From Metallyticus violacea (Eukaryota; Arthropoda; Insecta; Mantodea; Metallyticidae): a stretch of 64,000 bases of DNA. Both the position numbers and the translations under genes were made by a program. Under the pieces are notes generated by a model. It saw only the letters and a program-made list of their open reading frames with translations. It was not told the DNA's origin and made no database searches. The stretch covers positions 178,251,041-178,315,040 of the forward strand of contig CM060846.1 in assembly GCA_030762175.1 (NCBI GenBank), read 5' to 3'. The first letter of the stretch is position 1, and every line of letters begins with the position of its first letter. This document shows positions 1-11,600 of this stretch, in pieces.

Positions 1-1440
1 ACTTTTTATTGGTTGGATGTAATGAAAAGTTCGACTCCGTCAAAGATTCAATTAACTCGAAATCGATGACAGTGCGGGGCCAACTAAACCACAAGATCAT
101 CAGGTGAAACCTTCTCCGAATAAAGTGGGCTTATTTCTCTCTTAGGAAGAAAATGGGATCAAAAATTATGCAACCAGTTCCAACTATATAGTAGAAATTT
201 AAAATTCTGAAAATATGGAATTTGGTACTCATTGTTTTAATGTGTAGAGTGAGCATCTTTGGGAACGCAAAAGAGTGAATTATAGTTTAGGAATTATTAA
301 CATAGAATTTGTGAATAGTGCTCAGTGAAACGGGCTGATTTTCGAAACCTTAGACGGAAGGAAACATAGTAAATTTATCAATCGAACAGAGGCATTCTTG
401 AAAATATGGCTTTGTGGTTAATGCAATTCTCGGGCCCAGTAACAAATAAGACTGGCTATAACATATCTCTTTTTTCGCAGAATACGACAAAAACCAAAGA
501 TATTTTCCACCATTTATACTTCAATTATAGACGAGCAATAACACTGTAAACACAGCCAGTAATATTTCAGCTACAACTACGGTTAGCAGTATTATGGCAT
601 TTCGAGTACTCACATGTTAAGCCATGACTAACAAGTTTTAGTTTTTACTATTATGCTTATAAATAATTACACATTGTTTTGAGTTCATAAACTGACAATG
701 TGATTTTGCAGCTCATCAAGTTTTATAATGCTGGGCAAGGCGTGACACGCAAGGCCTACAGACGAAATTGAATATCTTCCATGCAAGATAAAAGTGATGT
801 AGCTACAGATACAACAGTTGTATCACATACAGAGGTCCCGCTTGCTTTTCCGAGCGTTTCACTAATAAAGGTTATACGCGTGATCTCTAAAAATAGTTGT
901 TTATGATGTGAATGTTACAAATTGATTTTATTTTGTGCACGGGCCTCGTTTTGCAAACATTCTATGCACTAAATAAAATCACTTTTAATACGTGTATTAG
1001 ACACTATTTCAGCCCTTAATATTTATAATAATTACTAATTATAAATTAAATTAATTTCAGTAATTTTGAAACGTTCCTTGTCTCAAAGAAATAGTTGGCG
1101 CATTTCTCACATTAATAGTCATCAAATATCACATTCAACCAAAGATGGTAAAACTGGATTGTTATAAAACATTATAGCATTTCATGTTGCAAAATGCATT
1201 TTTTCTATTCCCATACTACTAAGTTCACTTGTTTAACACGATGATATCTGTATGCAAATCAGGTGCATTTTCATTTGTTATTTTCGAAGTATGGTAACCA
1301 TGCTTACAGTACCTACACGGATGGCCGAGCATGCAGTCCGCTGAAGGGTGACGTAGAGTATAGACGTACATTCCAGTTAACTGCGTTTCGTTTTTGTCAG
1401 TTTTTTCTTACTTGTCATTTTTCTTTACATTCCTTTTGGG
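1..1440. other. AT-rich DNA, no recognised feature
   Basis: I see no coding frame, tRNA-like box or terminal repeat here. It is plain AT-rich sequence leading up to the LINE ORF1 remnant. The open frame covering the LINE start reaches upstream into this stretch from about 1263, but the family resemblance begins only near 1470. Confidence 0.5.
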
Positions 1441-1469
1441 GACAATTTCATAGTAACCAATACAATGCA

Positions 1470-2560
1470 ATCATGAACGAGATTACACGAGTAAACACTT
1501 TGAAAGCAACCTTCGACAATAGTGACCCTCGGCCTACGCAATTAGATATACATCTCTGTTTGGATATTACTCCACGTCTAGCCAAGGATCAGCTGGACAT
1601 ACGTCAGTTAATTGGTAAGCAAAATGCAGTATTTGTCAAGTTACACAGTAGTGTGGTTTTCGAACAGTTGTTAAATGTACATCAGGGCACAACTCCCTTT
1701 GTAACTGAAGACCGATCTGTGACTTTCGTAAAGTTTAGTGACGCCCGTGCATGCCCGTGTTTTTAATTTACCCCAGAATTATCAAAGGATAAAATACGTC
1801 ATGGTTTACAAGTATATAGGCTCTGTAATTAAAATTAAAAATCGACATTGGTCTCTAGGCTATGAGTATCGGGTGCAAAATGGAATTCTTTCTGTTCAAA
1901 TTGATTTGAAAAAACCTATTCCATCTAATTTGATGATTGCTCGTCACAAGGCTTACACTAGTTACGCAGAGCAACACCCACGTGCAATACGCGTGCTGAA
2001 ACCACGCATTTCCGTGATTGTTGTCCTTACAAGAAATTTATAAGATCCCACAAGTATCTCGTCCAACATTAATGAGAGATCTGTTCTCTGAAAAAAAATT
2101 ATTACACAGGAAACGTCTGCTTCCTGCCCCATTCAACTTGACCAGCAAGCAGACGCTCTCCCCGCTCCCGTCCCCCGAGGCCACTCAACAGGCCGCCTCT
2201 GCATTGGAACCTGAACCGGATCTGTTTCGCAACGGCATGACATACTTAACTTATCCACACCTAATAGTAACACTGACAAGGTAGCTACTGCACAATCTCA
2301 CGAAGAGGGGATAAACATGGACCAAATGGAATGAAACAAAAAAATACTTGAAAGATCCCACATTTGAATGACTTTGACGCTCAGACTTTATTTAATAATA
2401 AACCAGCGATTTCACCCCGAGTTTCACGATTACAGGGGTCCTGAACGTCCGGTTAACACTGTCAAAGTTTGGAAATCGCTGACGTTATCTGGAGGTCCTA
2501 CTGAGCTTATGTCAGAAGACACGTCTGATGAAACCTTGGAGCTCACGATTGGAGAATAAT
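1470..2560 (+). pseudogene. LINE ORF1 remnant (zinc-knuckle nucleic-acid-binding protein), frameshifted
   Basis: This is a decayed ORF1 of a non-LTR retrotransposon, upstream of and in the same orientation as an ORF2 endonuclease. The frame opening at the ATG at 1472 reads about 90 residues (MNEITRVNTLKATFDNSDPR onward). It ends in a frameshift near 1740 and continues in other frames through 1770-2040. A CCHC zinc knuckle is encoded at 1983-2024 with exact C-x2-C-x4-H-x4-C spacing, except that the second Cys codon now reads Arg. A Pro/Ser-rich linker follows (about 2045-2284), then a last acidic piece to the stop near 2559. In intact elements ORF1 binds the RNA in the ribonucleoprotein. The knuckle upstream of an APE-type endonuclease suggests a Tx1/L1-like or Jockey-like clade, which I cannot separate. 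At least three frameshifts make it non-functional. Confidence 0.7.
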
Positions 2561-2637
2561 TTATTACTCTCCTCTAGCTGTTAAATTCTTTTTAATTATT
2601 CTTAGGTTCACTTGTCTCTCTTTAAGTCACACACATA

Positions 2638-3321
2638 TAAAATATTTAACATCGAATATTAGTAATATCCAAACTTTCGAAAAATTTCGTCTTCTTGCAA
2701 AAACTTTTCATTCCCTGGATGTCGATATTGTTCTTCTTCAAGAGGTAATCTCCGTTTACAACCCGCTTATATGGATATAATGCTGAAATCAATACTAATT
2801 TTGTTACCCGTGGTATTGCAATCTCACTTAAAGATCACTTGCAAGATATGGATGTGCGGCCTGACCGCAAATTTTAGAGGCATCAGCCTTATCCTAGGGG
2901 ATCTCAATATTATCAATGTATATGTGCCAACCTATATGCGGAAGGAAAGACAAACTTTTTTTGGTGCAGTAGTAGCTTCTTTGTATTCTAATTACCCACA
3001 TGTGTTATTAGGTGGCGATTTTAATACTGTTTTATCTCCTGAAGATTGCACAGGTGTTTACTTGCCTTGTCCTGCATTAATAGATTTAGTTCATCGACTT
3101 CAGATATGCGATACATGGAAAGTCCTGAATCGCGACCGTCCGCTTTATACATTTCAACGCAATCGTTTGGGAGCACGACTAGATCGCATTTATTTTGATC
3201 GCGATCTTTGTATTAGCACTGTGGATATATGTCCGACAAAACTGTCTGATCATTGTGGGTACCTTACTTCCACTGCTCTACCAGCGTCCTCTCCTTCATA
3301 TGTCGTGTATTCTGGAAAATT
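2638..3321 (+). mobile_element. LINE ORF2 endonuclease domain (APE-type), decayed, 5' part
   Basis: This is the N-terminal apurinic-like endonuclease of a non-LTR retrotransposon, which nicks target DNA to prime reverse transcription. Reading starts near 2638 (SNISNIQTFEKFRLLAKTFH) and runs to the LLQEV box near 2740, whose Glu binds metal. After a frame change near 2755 it continues with NVYVPT, the GGDFN box at about 3013-3027, RLDRIYFD and the C-terminal SDH box near 3247. All the main endonuclease boxes can be read. The frame is then interrupted by an SINE-L insertion and resumes at 3631. No reverse transcriptase follows within this element. It is a truncated relic. Confidence 0.85.
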
Positions 3322-3333
3322 AATGTGCAGATT
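3322..3333. repeat. Target-site duplication, left copy (AATGTGCAGATT)
   Basis: The 12 bases are repeated exactly at 3631-3642, on the other side of the SINE and its A-tail. The LINE reading frame continues across the two copies once the SINE is removed. Confidence 0.95.
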
Positions 3334-3630
3334 ACCGCCACGGGTGGCCGAGGTCGTTAAGGCACGGACTCGTGAGCGGGAGGTCTGCGGTTCGAATCCC
3401 GCCAGGACCGTCCTCCCTGACTGGGGTTTTTTCCAGGTTTTCCTCAGTCTTCATAACTGGCAAATGCCGGGGAGGTACCTAAACTTAGGCCTGGAACGGT
3501 TCCTTCCTTAAAAAAAAAAAAAAAATATCCTTTCCCAATTTATCATTTCATCTCATGTATCATCAGTGTCCACCGCCTGTGGTGCCTCAGTAGTAAAAAC
3601 GGGCGTTAAACACTACTCAAAAAAAAAAAA
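3334..3630 (+). mobile_element. SINE-L, full length, inserted in LINE endonuclease
   Basis: This is the reference copy of the commonest SINE in the window, about 297 bp. It has a tRNA-like head with A box (GTGGCCGAGGTCGTTAAGGC) and B box (GGTTCGAATCCC), class II Leu/Ser-like, ending CCAGGACCG. A body follows with GGTTTTTTCCAGGTTTTCC, AAATGCCGGGGAGGTACC and TTAGGCCTGGAA, then a short internal A-run. The 3' domain is TGTCCACCGCCTGTGGTGCC and GGGCGTTAAACAC, with an A-tail. It is non-coding and presumably transcribed by RNA polymerase III from the internal boxes and mobilised by a LINE. It is flanked by a perfect 12-bp target duplication and sits inside the LINE ORF2. Confidence 0.95.
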
Positions 3631-3823
3631 AATGTGCAGATTCTTTTTGACAAAGACGTTCAAGAACTCTTTGCCGAGCGGTGGGGATGTTGGATTTATC
3701 AGCAACGATTTTACTCTACAAAACCGGAATGGTGGATTGTCATCAAAACAAAGATAAAACGTTTTCTTTAATATGTATCTGGCGATTAATACCGTAGAAA
3801 ACAGCGTTAACGACAGCATCTTG
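3631..3823 (+). mobile_element. LINE ORF2 continuation after the SINE
   Basis: The reading frame resumes after the right target duplication as a region rich in aromatic residues (ERWGCWIYQQRFYSTKPEWW, then IKTKIKRF). This is typical of the segment just after the endonuclease domain of non-LTR ORF2 proteins. It degenerates before an A-run at 3824-3846. The reverse transcriptase is missing, so the element is 3' truncated or interrupted. Confidence 0.65.
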
Positions 3824-3846
3824 TAAAAAAAAAAAAAAAAAAAAAA
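3824..3846. repeat. A-run ending the LINE fragment
   Basis: About 23 A residues directly follow the endonuclease-linker remnant. This is too early for the natural 3' end of an ORF2. It may be an internal polyadenylation/truncation or the tail of another small insertion. Confidence 0.7.
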
Positions 3847-4326
3847 TGAAATGAAATGAAAATTATTGCTTAATCAAAAGGTTACAAAATTCAAAAGGAA
3901 TATACCATTACAATACTAATATTAAAGCCAATAAAGGAAATACAATAAGTTCAAGTTTTCAGCAAAAAAAAAGTGCTTAAAAGACTTTAATGCTAGCAGC
4001 AAACTGCCTGGTTGATTTTACCTTCTGATTCTATTACTCACAGTGAGAAAGCAAATATCTGGAAATTTAAATACTGATGAACCGCGAGCATATTTGCTCT
4101 AATAAATTTTCATTTATTAATTCCTATGTGGTACCCGTGATTCAACGTTGAAGCCATACATACAAACATAAACAGAGAGGATTGCGGAACTTCTATACGG
4201 TGCGACAGAGAACTTCAGTTGTCTTAACAAAAAAATGTACCCCATTGTAATATCTACCTCTCCTCCGAATTTTTCCCAGAGGTCGTGATTTAATATGAAC
4301 CCATTTTGAATGCCCAGAACAATGAC

Positions 4327-4403
<77 letters not shown>
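4327..4403. repeat. (ATT)n microsatellite
   Basis: A near-perfect ATT run of about 25 units. It is followed at 4404-4510 by a degenerate GTG/GTA-rich tract that looks like decayed trinucleotide repeat. Confidence 0.97.
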
Positions 4404-4407
<4 letters not shown>

Positions 4408-5104
4408 ACTTGGTGATGGTGTTCATGAGTATCGTAATGGTGGTGGTGTTAGCACCAGCAGCAGTTGTTGTAGTACAACTACTACTAGTAGTTGTTGGTG
4501 GCGCTGTACTAAAAGAAGAAATAGTGTATTTATATTTTTCTGATTTTCTTCGGAAAAAATTTCATTAGGGCGGACTCTCCGGCTACGTAACTAATCTTGG
4601 GCTTGGTTCAGATCAGGCCGGGCAGGAGCTTAACATTTCGACTCGTGCAGAAATGATACGAGTCTTTGGCAGCTCTGAATTAAAACTGTGATGAAAACAA
4701 ACCTCCGCCATCACATTGACAGTCAGTAGATAAGTCTGTCTGTATTCATAGTATTCCATTCTAAAGACAGGAGTCGAATAACAGAAATTTTATCCTACAA
4801 TATTCACTAAATTTTTAGCATGTTTTGCCGTTATTTCCATAATTTGTTTCTCTATCAACGTTTTCTTCCCTCCTCTCTCTCTCGCCAAGTGTTTCTTGTT
4901 GCACTTATAAATGTAAATACTCTTGAACAAAAGGAGTCGAATTAAAAATGCCAGTCTTTAGTTTATAACTCGGAGCAAAGCAGTGAACTGATTTAACACC
5001 GTCCCCCACCCCCCAAATCAGAATTTTGTTCTAGTATCCATTTTGAAAATGGAAACATGTTTAAGAAATATTGTGTCATATTATTAATTGCTGTTGATAG
5101 TAGC

Positions 5105-5105
5105 A

Positions 5106-5177
<72 letters not shown>

Positions 5178-5178
5178 T
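5105..5178. repeat. (AAT)n microsatellite
   Basis: A near-perfect run of about 24 AAT units. Confidence 0.97.
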
Positions 5179-5793
5179 TAACCATAACCATTTTTATATT
5201 CTCCTACATCCGTAGTTTTATTTTCTGTCTTGTTGCTTACCGGGTACATAATTTAGAACCTTTAATTAAATTGTCTCTTTACTTTTCCATTTCTATCCAG
5301 ATTCAATCTTTTAATTCTAGCGTCTGATTTTAAAAGTTTCATTTCTATTGTCTACAATCTTGTTTAGTATTTTCCTATTCCAATTTTACTAGCATTGTAA
5401 CTCCTCTCACTTTATAGATCATAATTTGGATATTCATATTGGTATTGTATTTTAGAGTTCTATTGTTATACCTTTATACGTATTGTTTAGTTCATATGTT
5501 GAGTTTCAAACAACTAGTATGAGTAAAAAAACAAACAAAGGGAAACGAACTTAATTTAATTTTAGTTTTGATAACTGTCTCGGTATATATCAAACATCCT
5601 AAGAAATTGAATTTATTAACCAACTGTATTAGTTGATAATCAATTTATGTCTCACCGATTGCGTTTCTAAAAATATCATTCATTTGGTTGATGTCTTTAA
5701 GTTATATTTATGTTATGTAATGATACAACGGTCTTTGCAAGATGTTTTCACAATTCGATATATGCAACCACATAATCATTTGTAAACATAATT

Positions 5794-6066
5794 GCCACGG
5801 GTGGCCGAGGTCGTTAAGGCACAGACTCGTGAGCGGGCGGTCTGGGGTTCGAATCCCGCCAGGACCGCCCTCCCTGACAGGTTTTATTCAGAGTTTCCTC
5901 AGTCCTCATAAACGGCAAATGTCGGGGAGGTAACCTAAACTTAGGCCTGGAACGTTTTCTTCCTTAAAAAAAGTGTCCTTTTTATTATAATTAGAAAATT
6001 CTTTTCCAATGTATCATTTCATGTATCAACAGTGTCCACCATCTGTGGTACTTCAGTAGTAAAAAC
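5794..6066 (+). mobile_element. SINE-L
   Basis: The head boxes GTGGCCGAGGTCGTTAAGGC and GGTTCGAATCCC are intact, and the head ends CCAGGACCG. The body carries CAAATGTCGGGGAGG, and the 3' domain GTCCACCATCTGTGGTACTTC can be read. About 30 bp of extra AT-rich sequence lie within the internal A-run. No clear target duplication. Confidence 0.9.
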
Positions 6067-8913
6067 CTTTTAATACACATGTTCATCTATAAATCGTCAG
6101 AAATATCAAAATTGTTTATTAGTGGATTTCAAGTTATACAACCCCGGCGCCTTACAGACTATTCCGTAAACTTTGTCTTCTGCGTCGTGTCGATTTCGGC
6201 CGAATGTGGGTCACTTAAGACCACCTGCATTTTCCAACGACTTTAAAATGCAGGTTTACCTTGATACAGGATAAGAAGACAACCAATATGTGGGAATTAT
6301 GCCCTAAATACTCAAAAACATTGTCTAGCTACTCCCCTATATCCCTTCTGGTAACTAAATTACCTGATTAAAATTAGAAAATTACAAGTACATGAACATG
6401 TTCTTTATAATTCACTTTGCTCATTCAATAAAATATGCGCTGCTATAAGCTGTACTTTTTTAGTTAATACTTTTTAATGTTCCTTATACTCCTCATTGAT
6501 CAAACTAACTCTTCATTAGTTCTTATGGAGAGTTTTCACCAGGGCATTTCTTCTTGCTCCATACCAACTCTCAGGTAACGACAGTTTGTTACGTTAAGAG
6601 TGTATATTTTACTTCTCTGGTAACATGTTTCAGTAATTCATTACATTCCATAAGAACGATCTTAAAAGGTGCTCTTATTTCTTATATTGTTTACCAACCA
6701 TCTAAGTGCAATTACTTATTCCTTCTAGTCCGTTGTGCTATAAGATACGTTATTCACTCTTGTGCCGTATATTTTTTACTTTAAACATTTACTAAACTAT
6801 GCACATTCTTGTTATTTCTAATTAAAATTTTATAAGCTTTTCGGTTACTTTTATTGCTGCATGTTTTTAAATCCTGCGCACATTTTTAAGCTATTTAAAA
6901 AAATACCATGTTCCTTTGCCATTGGCAATTGCTGAATTGCGCAATGTCTTACTTTACTTTTCATCTTTTGCGATTCTTTCATATGTATTCACCCTTGCTT
7001 AATAAAAGTAACCAATTAAAGCATGTTGAGAATAAACAATGCTGGCCTTAGCTGTCTAGCAATGGATGTATGTCGCAGCCAATAGTGGGAATTTCAAACA
7101 ACATTTTGTGCTTTGTCAATAGCAGATTTTTAATTTCTACTTTGCAAACTCGCATTTAAACATAGCTAGGGGAACATAATTAAATTCCCAGAAAACTGGG
7201 AATTATGATGTTAGATTTTTTTCCCCGCTACATAGGAGCTCGTATCTTAAATTGGAGGATACTGTCTTCGACATTATTTATTACTTTAAAAAATTCGCAA
7301 CATTCAATAACATGAAGATCAAATCTAGGTGCAATCGATGTTTACGCATACAAAATTAATTAACACAATGCATGTTAAAAACGAAAGTATCATCTTTTCT
7401 GTAAGCTACTAACAAGAAGTGCACATCTACATTAGTATTTACGATTCGTTCTCATCTATAGCGAATGCTCCGTGTTTGTTGGTTCAGTGCACATTTTGAG
7501 GCAGTATTTAGGAGCTGCCACCCTCATAATTACTTAAGAGTAATTATAGCGAGTAATTTTATGTAACTTCGTTATAACCATGAGAGTAATGTCATTTTCG
7601 TGTACAAGTGCTGAGTTATTGTGTGTAAAATGTTATTTTCTAGCTAGGGCGCAGAAGGCTACCCCAGCCATAAAAGTTGACCTGGGAATTTCTGTAGCCT
7701 GTTGTAACAATATTTCTATAGAAGGCTCAAGGACATGGGAGAAAGCAATATTTTCTGGGGGAAATTCTTAAGCAGGGTCCTTGGAAAAGATGTTTATTTG
7801 TATTCTATTAGAGATTGTAAAACAGGGCAGACGTAATAAACCACATATGGCAAACAACTACAGGGGTGAAAAGACAGGCCGAAAATCTCTTCAAGGGAAG
7901 CAGACAACCGTTTGAGTTCATATCTACATATAAATGTCAAATAGGCTATGTTTATTTAGTTTGCAATTTTGTGACCCGCAGTAAGTTTTGCAAGAGTATT
8001 CAGCGGGGCAATATCAGTGGAGGGCTTCTCAGTTCCATTGAATTAGTGGAAAGCGGTAGTTAGTTTTGGAAGAGAATTAAGTGGACACGCTTTATTAGTT
8101 AAATGCAATAGTGCAATAGTTTATGTAAATAGTGTATGAACAATAAATTGTGTCATCTTCCATATCGAAAAAATATTACTCTCCAAGACTCCTTCCCCTA
8201 TGGTCACAGGACCATAAAAATATCCAGCAGCAGAGTCTCAACAGCCGTGGCAAAACTGTAAGACAGCGGTAACCATCGTCGGAGAGGAAGGCATTATTCA
8301 CCCCTGAGATTGCATCCAAAACCTATCAAAGTAATTTCCTTTTCCAAATCCTTCCCTCCATTCTGGTACGTATATTTAATTAATTCCCTCCTGCTTTGCT
8401 AAAAACCGTAGCAATTTCTTCGATAACTTTGTGAGCAAAGGATTCATTGCAATTTGCAGGCTTGGGTAAGTATTTCTCAACATTCACAATATGAACAGGC
8501 AAATTCTTTGTGGCAATTCTTAGTTTGTGACAACTTACAACTATACAATCCGACCAAAATCTGAACCCAAAGCTTTATAGGCAGATAGACCCATAACTCC
8601 TAACTAATCTGGCTTAGAAGTAGGCCCAGTATTAGCATGAAGCATGAGCATATATACTAGACGTATTTTTTTTTCAAAATGGTAATATTTACCGAACTAT
8701 TTGAAATGCAGAATTTTCTGCATTTTATATTGCTATTCTAAAATTATCTGGTATCAAAGCATATTCTTTTGTCGCATATTAATTAATTCAAATAAACAAA
8801 GCGCAGCGATAGAAATAGCATCCACCTTCATTTATCACTTATTGTTCTGCTTTCATTGAAAAGAACATTTCTCTTGACGAAAAAGAATGAGTGAGCATGT
8901 CGGTAAGTTGACC
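6067..8913. other. No recognised feature
   Basis: AT-rich DNA without readable domains. The only structure I noticed is a small perfect hairpin at 6224-6254, with 10-bp arms CCTGCATTTT and AAAATGCAGG and an 11-nt loop. Short open frames near 6554, 7580 and 7866 show no recognisable motif. Confidence 0.45.
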
Positions 8914-9185
8914 GCCTCCTTGGTCTAGTGGTTAGCGTTACTGATTGATCCCGGGTAGGATCCCCCGTACCTGCTTATAAATGTTGCAACTTAGGGAGGC
9001 CTGGAAGGTGAGCTTCCCAGCCTCGTGAGGAGACAATCGAGTAGCTTGCTCGATGGAGAGATCTATAGGCGATCGACGGGGTATCGGTGTCCTGATCACA
9101 TGCCCTCCTCAATATTGCTCTCTGCCAGTGATGAAGATATTATAGGGGACGCAGCAGGCGCTGCGGTAGGCTAAATCCCGTGTTT
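8914..9185 (+). mobile_element. SINE-E (Glu/Asp-like head)
   Basis: The head starts CCTTGGTCTAGTGGTTAG, resembling the 5' half of tRNA-Glu or tRNA-Asp. The B-box region is damaged. The body carries ACCTGCTTA, GGAGGCCTGGAA, CCCAGCCTCGTGAGG, CACATGCCC and a CTCTGCCAGTG segment. The same order of blocks occurs at 35631-35908, which defines the family. There is no clean A-tail. Confidence 0.8.
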
Positions 9186-9929
9186 GCTAGGAAGCCTACA
9201 GGAAGGATATCGGTAGGTTACCGCCACACGACACGATTAAGTCATTCCATAAGCAGCAGTAAAGAGGTAATGCCATCCAACAAATCCACAAATTCGACAG
9301 TGCGCTACATCAGGACTCTTTATGCAACTTTACTTAAATCGTGTCAACTAACGTCTAATGTATCCGAGGGCTCACTAATCAGTAACCACCGAAAATAAAA
9401 TAGTAGATTCCTAGCAAAGCAGAGTTCAGAAATAACAAAATATACTTTTAGGTAGATTTTTAATGCTCGAAAAGCTACAGAACTACTACCGTACTCTATG
9501 GAAACAGCTACCTATACCATCTCCTCAAACCTCTAACTCCAAATATTTATTCCATCCGTCTTTAGCAGGCAACAAACCTGCTTATCCTTGCTCAACCCCC
9601 CTCCCCCCAGAACAATGTTAAATTTCAAAAACATCTCTATAGAAATTAAGCTTCTCCAAAATGACATTTGAAGAAAAAGGCGATCAAGCAGTAATCTACT
9701 TTTTCATCCTATGTTCACTCCATGCCAAAAATAAATCGAAATTTTGATAAACAAGTAGGAGCATACGCTAAAAATATAAAAACATAGTTGATATCGATTG
9801 TACTTATCAGACACTCTCTCGACGACTGTAAATTATTTTGTGTGTATTCTTATGCTAAACACTATTAATGACAAATTGTAAATGTTCCGTGACATCAGTT
9901 GAAATGCGCGTATAAAAATATGCAAGTGA

Positions 9930-9975
<46 letters not shown>

Positions 9976-10389
9976 AGTGCCAAGGGCGACTGTGCTGTTT
10001 TATATACACGTGGGAATAAAGAATTACCAGCCGAAAGAAAATGTTGCTTTTGACAACCGTTCTACTCTCTTGAGAAGTCAGCTGGCAGTATTGTGTTTTG
10101 TTTGTTAGTGCAGTGAAGTAGTACAGGCAGTTATAAACATTAATAAATGCTGAGATGTTTGAGGAAGAACGTGATAAACTTCGATCCAGAAGTAAGTAAA
10201 ATGAGTATATATTATTGCCTATGCGAAGATCTGAACATCCTTACCTGTCATGGCACTGCAGTAAAAAAATGTAGCAGTTAAATGCTTGTAGTCAACTAGT
10301 CGGCATCGAAAGTGTGTACACAAGAGCAAATGGAAAAGTTATCATGGGAAGTCATACAATCGCAAAGCAGACAGATATATAGTTTTGTA
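9186..10389. other. Non-coding stretch with a long poly(A)
   Basis: No domain recognised. A run of about 42 A lies at 9931-9972. It follows no SINE body that I recognise, so its origin is unclear. Confidence 0.5.
9931..9972. repeat. Poly(A) run, about 42 nt
   Basis: Uninterrupted A. It could be the tail of a retroposed RNA whose body is no longer recognisable, or a simple repeat. Confidence 0.95.
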
Positions 10390-11600
10390 AAGAAGAAAAT
10401 TCTTATCATTCCATTAAATAATGATAAAGGAGAATAGCGGCAGTAGAGAAAACTGAACAGTACATGGTATAGTGAAGGAGGTTCAGAAATTAAAGCTCAC
10501 AGGAGAAACATTGTCAACTCATGGTAAAAGCCGCCTATGTCCAAAGAAAATTTAATTTGACAATTTTGGAAAACGTGCAATGCGCAAAACGTTTTTGGAG
10601 TTTTATGAGCACAGGAAAGAAATTCCGACATTATGCAAACTGCTTAATGCCGTTAAGGAAAAGGTACCATTTGAGGAGAAAAAAGATATATTCTGGAGAA
10701 TACTGAAAGGCATCATGGAAGTCAAGAAATGTAAAAACTTGCGACACGTTTTAATGGAGGGGCCTGACATTATTGCATTTAATGCAACATATCTGAGAAC
10801 TGAAGAAAAAAAAATGGTCAAAAAGGAAGGGAAAAAACAATAGTTTATGCAGATGATTGTAAACAAGTTTAGGCAGCATGATGAAATGAAGGTGTGCATG
10901 TGGTCCAAAGTATTGCACAAAGGACTAATGTAGTACACACTGGTGCTCGTCGAATGAATGGCGAAAAAAATTATAATAAATAGTTAAACGAACGCCTCAT
11001 ATCAAATCTACCATCAGAAAACACTGTTGTTTTAGATAATATCGCATCACACAGTATAAGAAAATTAAGTACCAACAATGACCTCTAGAAAAGCTGACGT
11101 AATGCCCTGTTTAAAAAATCAAATTTTCACTGCAAATTCAGATTTAACAAAACAATAGAAATAGTTAAAGAAAACAAACCACAACCTGTAAACACAATGG
11201 ACAGGATTTTAAAAGAACGCGGATTTACTGTACTACGACGAGCGACCTAACTCCAATCAAATTTATTTGGAATTTGGTAAAATAAAAAAATAGCATCTAA
11301 AAATATTGGTTCCATTTTCCTGCCAGTTTTGAAACGAATAACTGTACAGGTAAATAAGTGAAATCAGCAAAGAAGAGATTAAATGGTGCCAATTTGTTTA
11401 AACGCATTTAGGAAGGTTATTGGCGTCGTGACGCGTTAATGGAATAGAAAGTTGAAATGATTTGATAAACTTAGGTATTGTGAATAAAATGAAGAATGGG
11501 ATGAAAATGCGATGGACTATGACAGGGAAGAAGAACAAGAACAAGAAGAAGAAGAAGGCCGTTCAACAGATAGTGCAGACGAAATTGAGGCCTCCTCTGC
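10390..11600 (+). pseudogene. Decayed DDE transposase, copy A (IS630/Tc1-like, Sailor-like spacing)
   Basis: This is a remnant of a cut-and-paste transposase family I recognise from many arthropod genomes. Blocks in order: helix-turn-helix end (ETLSTHGKSRLCPKK, 10505-10550); the conserved segment FLEFYEHRKEIPTLCKLLNA and ILKGIMEVKKCKNLRHVLME (10580-10760); second-Asp block VVLDNIASHS with the Asp at 11035; GFTVLRR; and the Glu motif, now reading TPIKFIWNLVK with Lys (11259) in the Glu position. An acidic Glu/Asp-rich C-terminal tail is at 11505-11600. The central first-Asp block is unreadable. Several frameshifts, stops and the loss of the catalytic Glu make it inactive. Family identity rests on block order. 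Copies B and C lie at 36.4 and 58.0 kb. Confidence 0.7.

Larger units (their letters stand above)
3847..5793. other. Non-coding stretch with two long trinucleotide runs
   Basis: Apart from the (ATT)n and (AAT)n runs listed separately, I see no tRNA-like box or credible coding frame. Open frames across the runs encode only poly-Ile or poly-Asn and are artefacts of the repeat. Confidence 0.5.

Noticed and set aside
4193..4543. Open frames with long Asn or Ile runs across the ATT repeat (similarly at 5088, 44162 and 55686)
   Set aside because: They are produced by translating trinucleotide microsatellites and are open on both strands; no flanking coding signal.
6224..6254. 10-bp perfect hairpin with 11-nt loop
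   Set aside because: Short enough to occur by chance in AT-rich DNA of this length; no repeat copy seen in the window.
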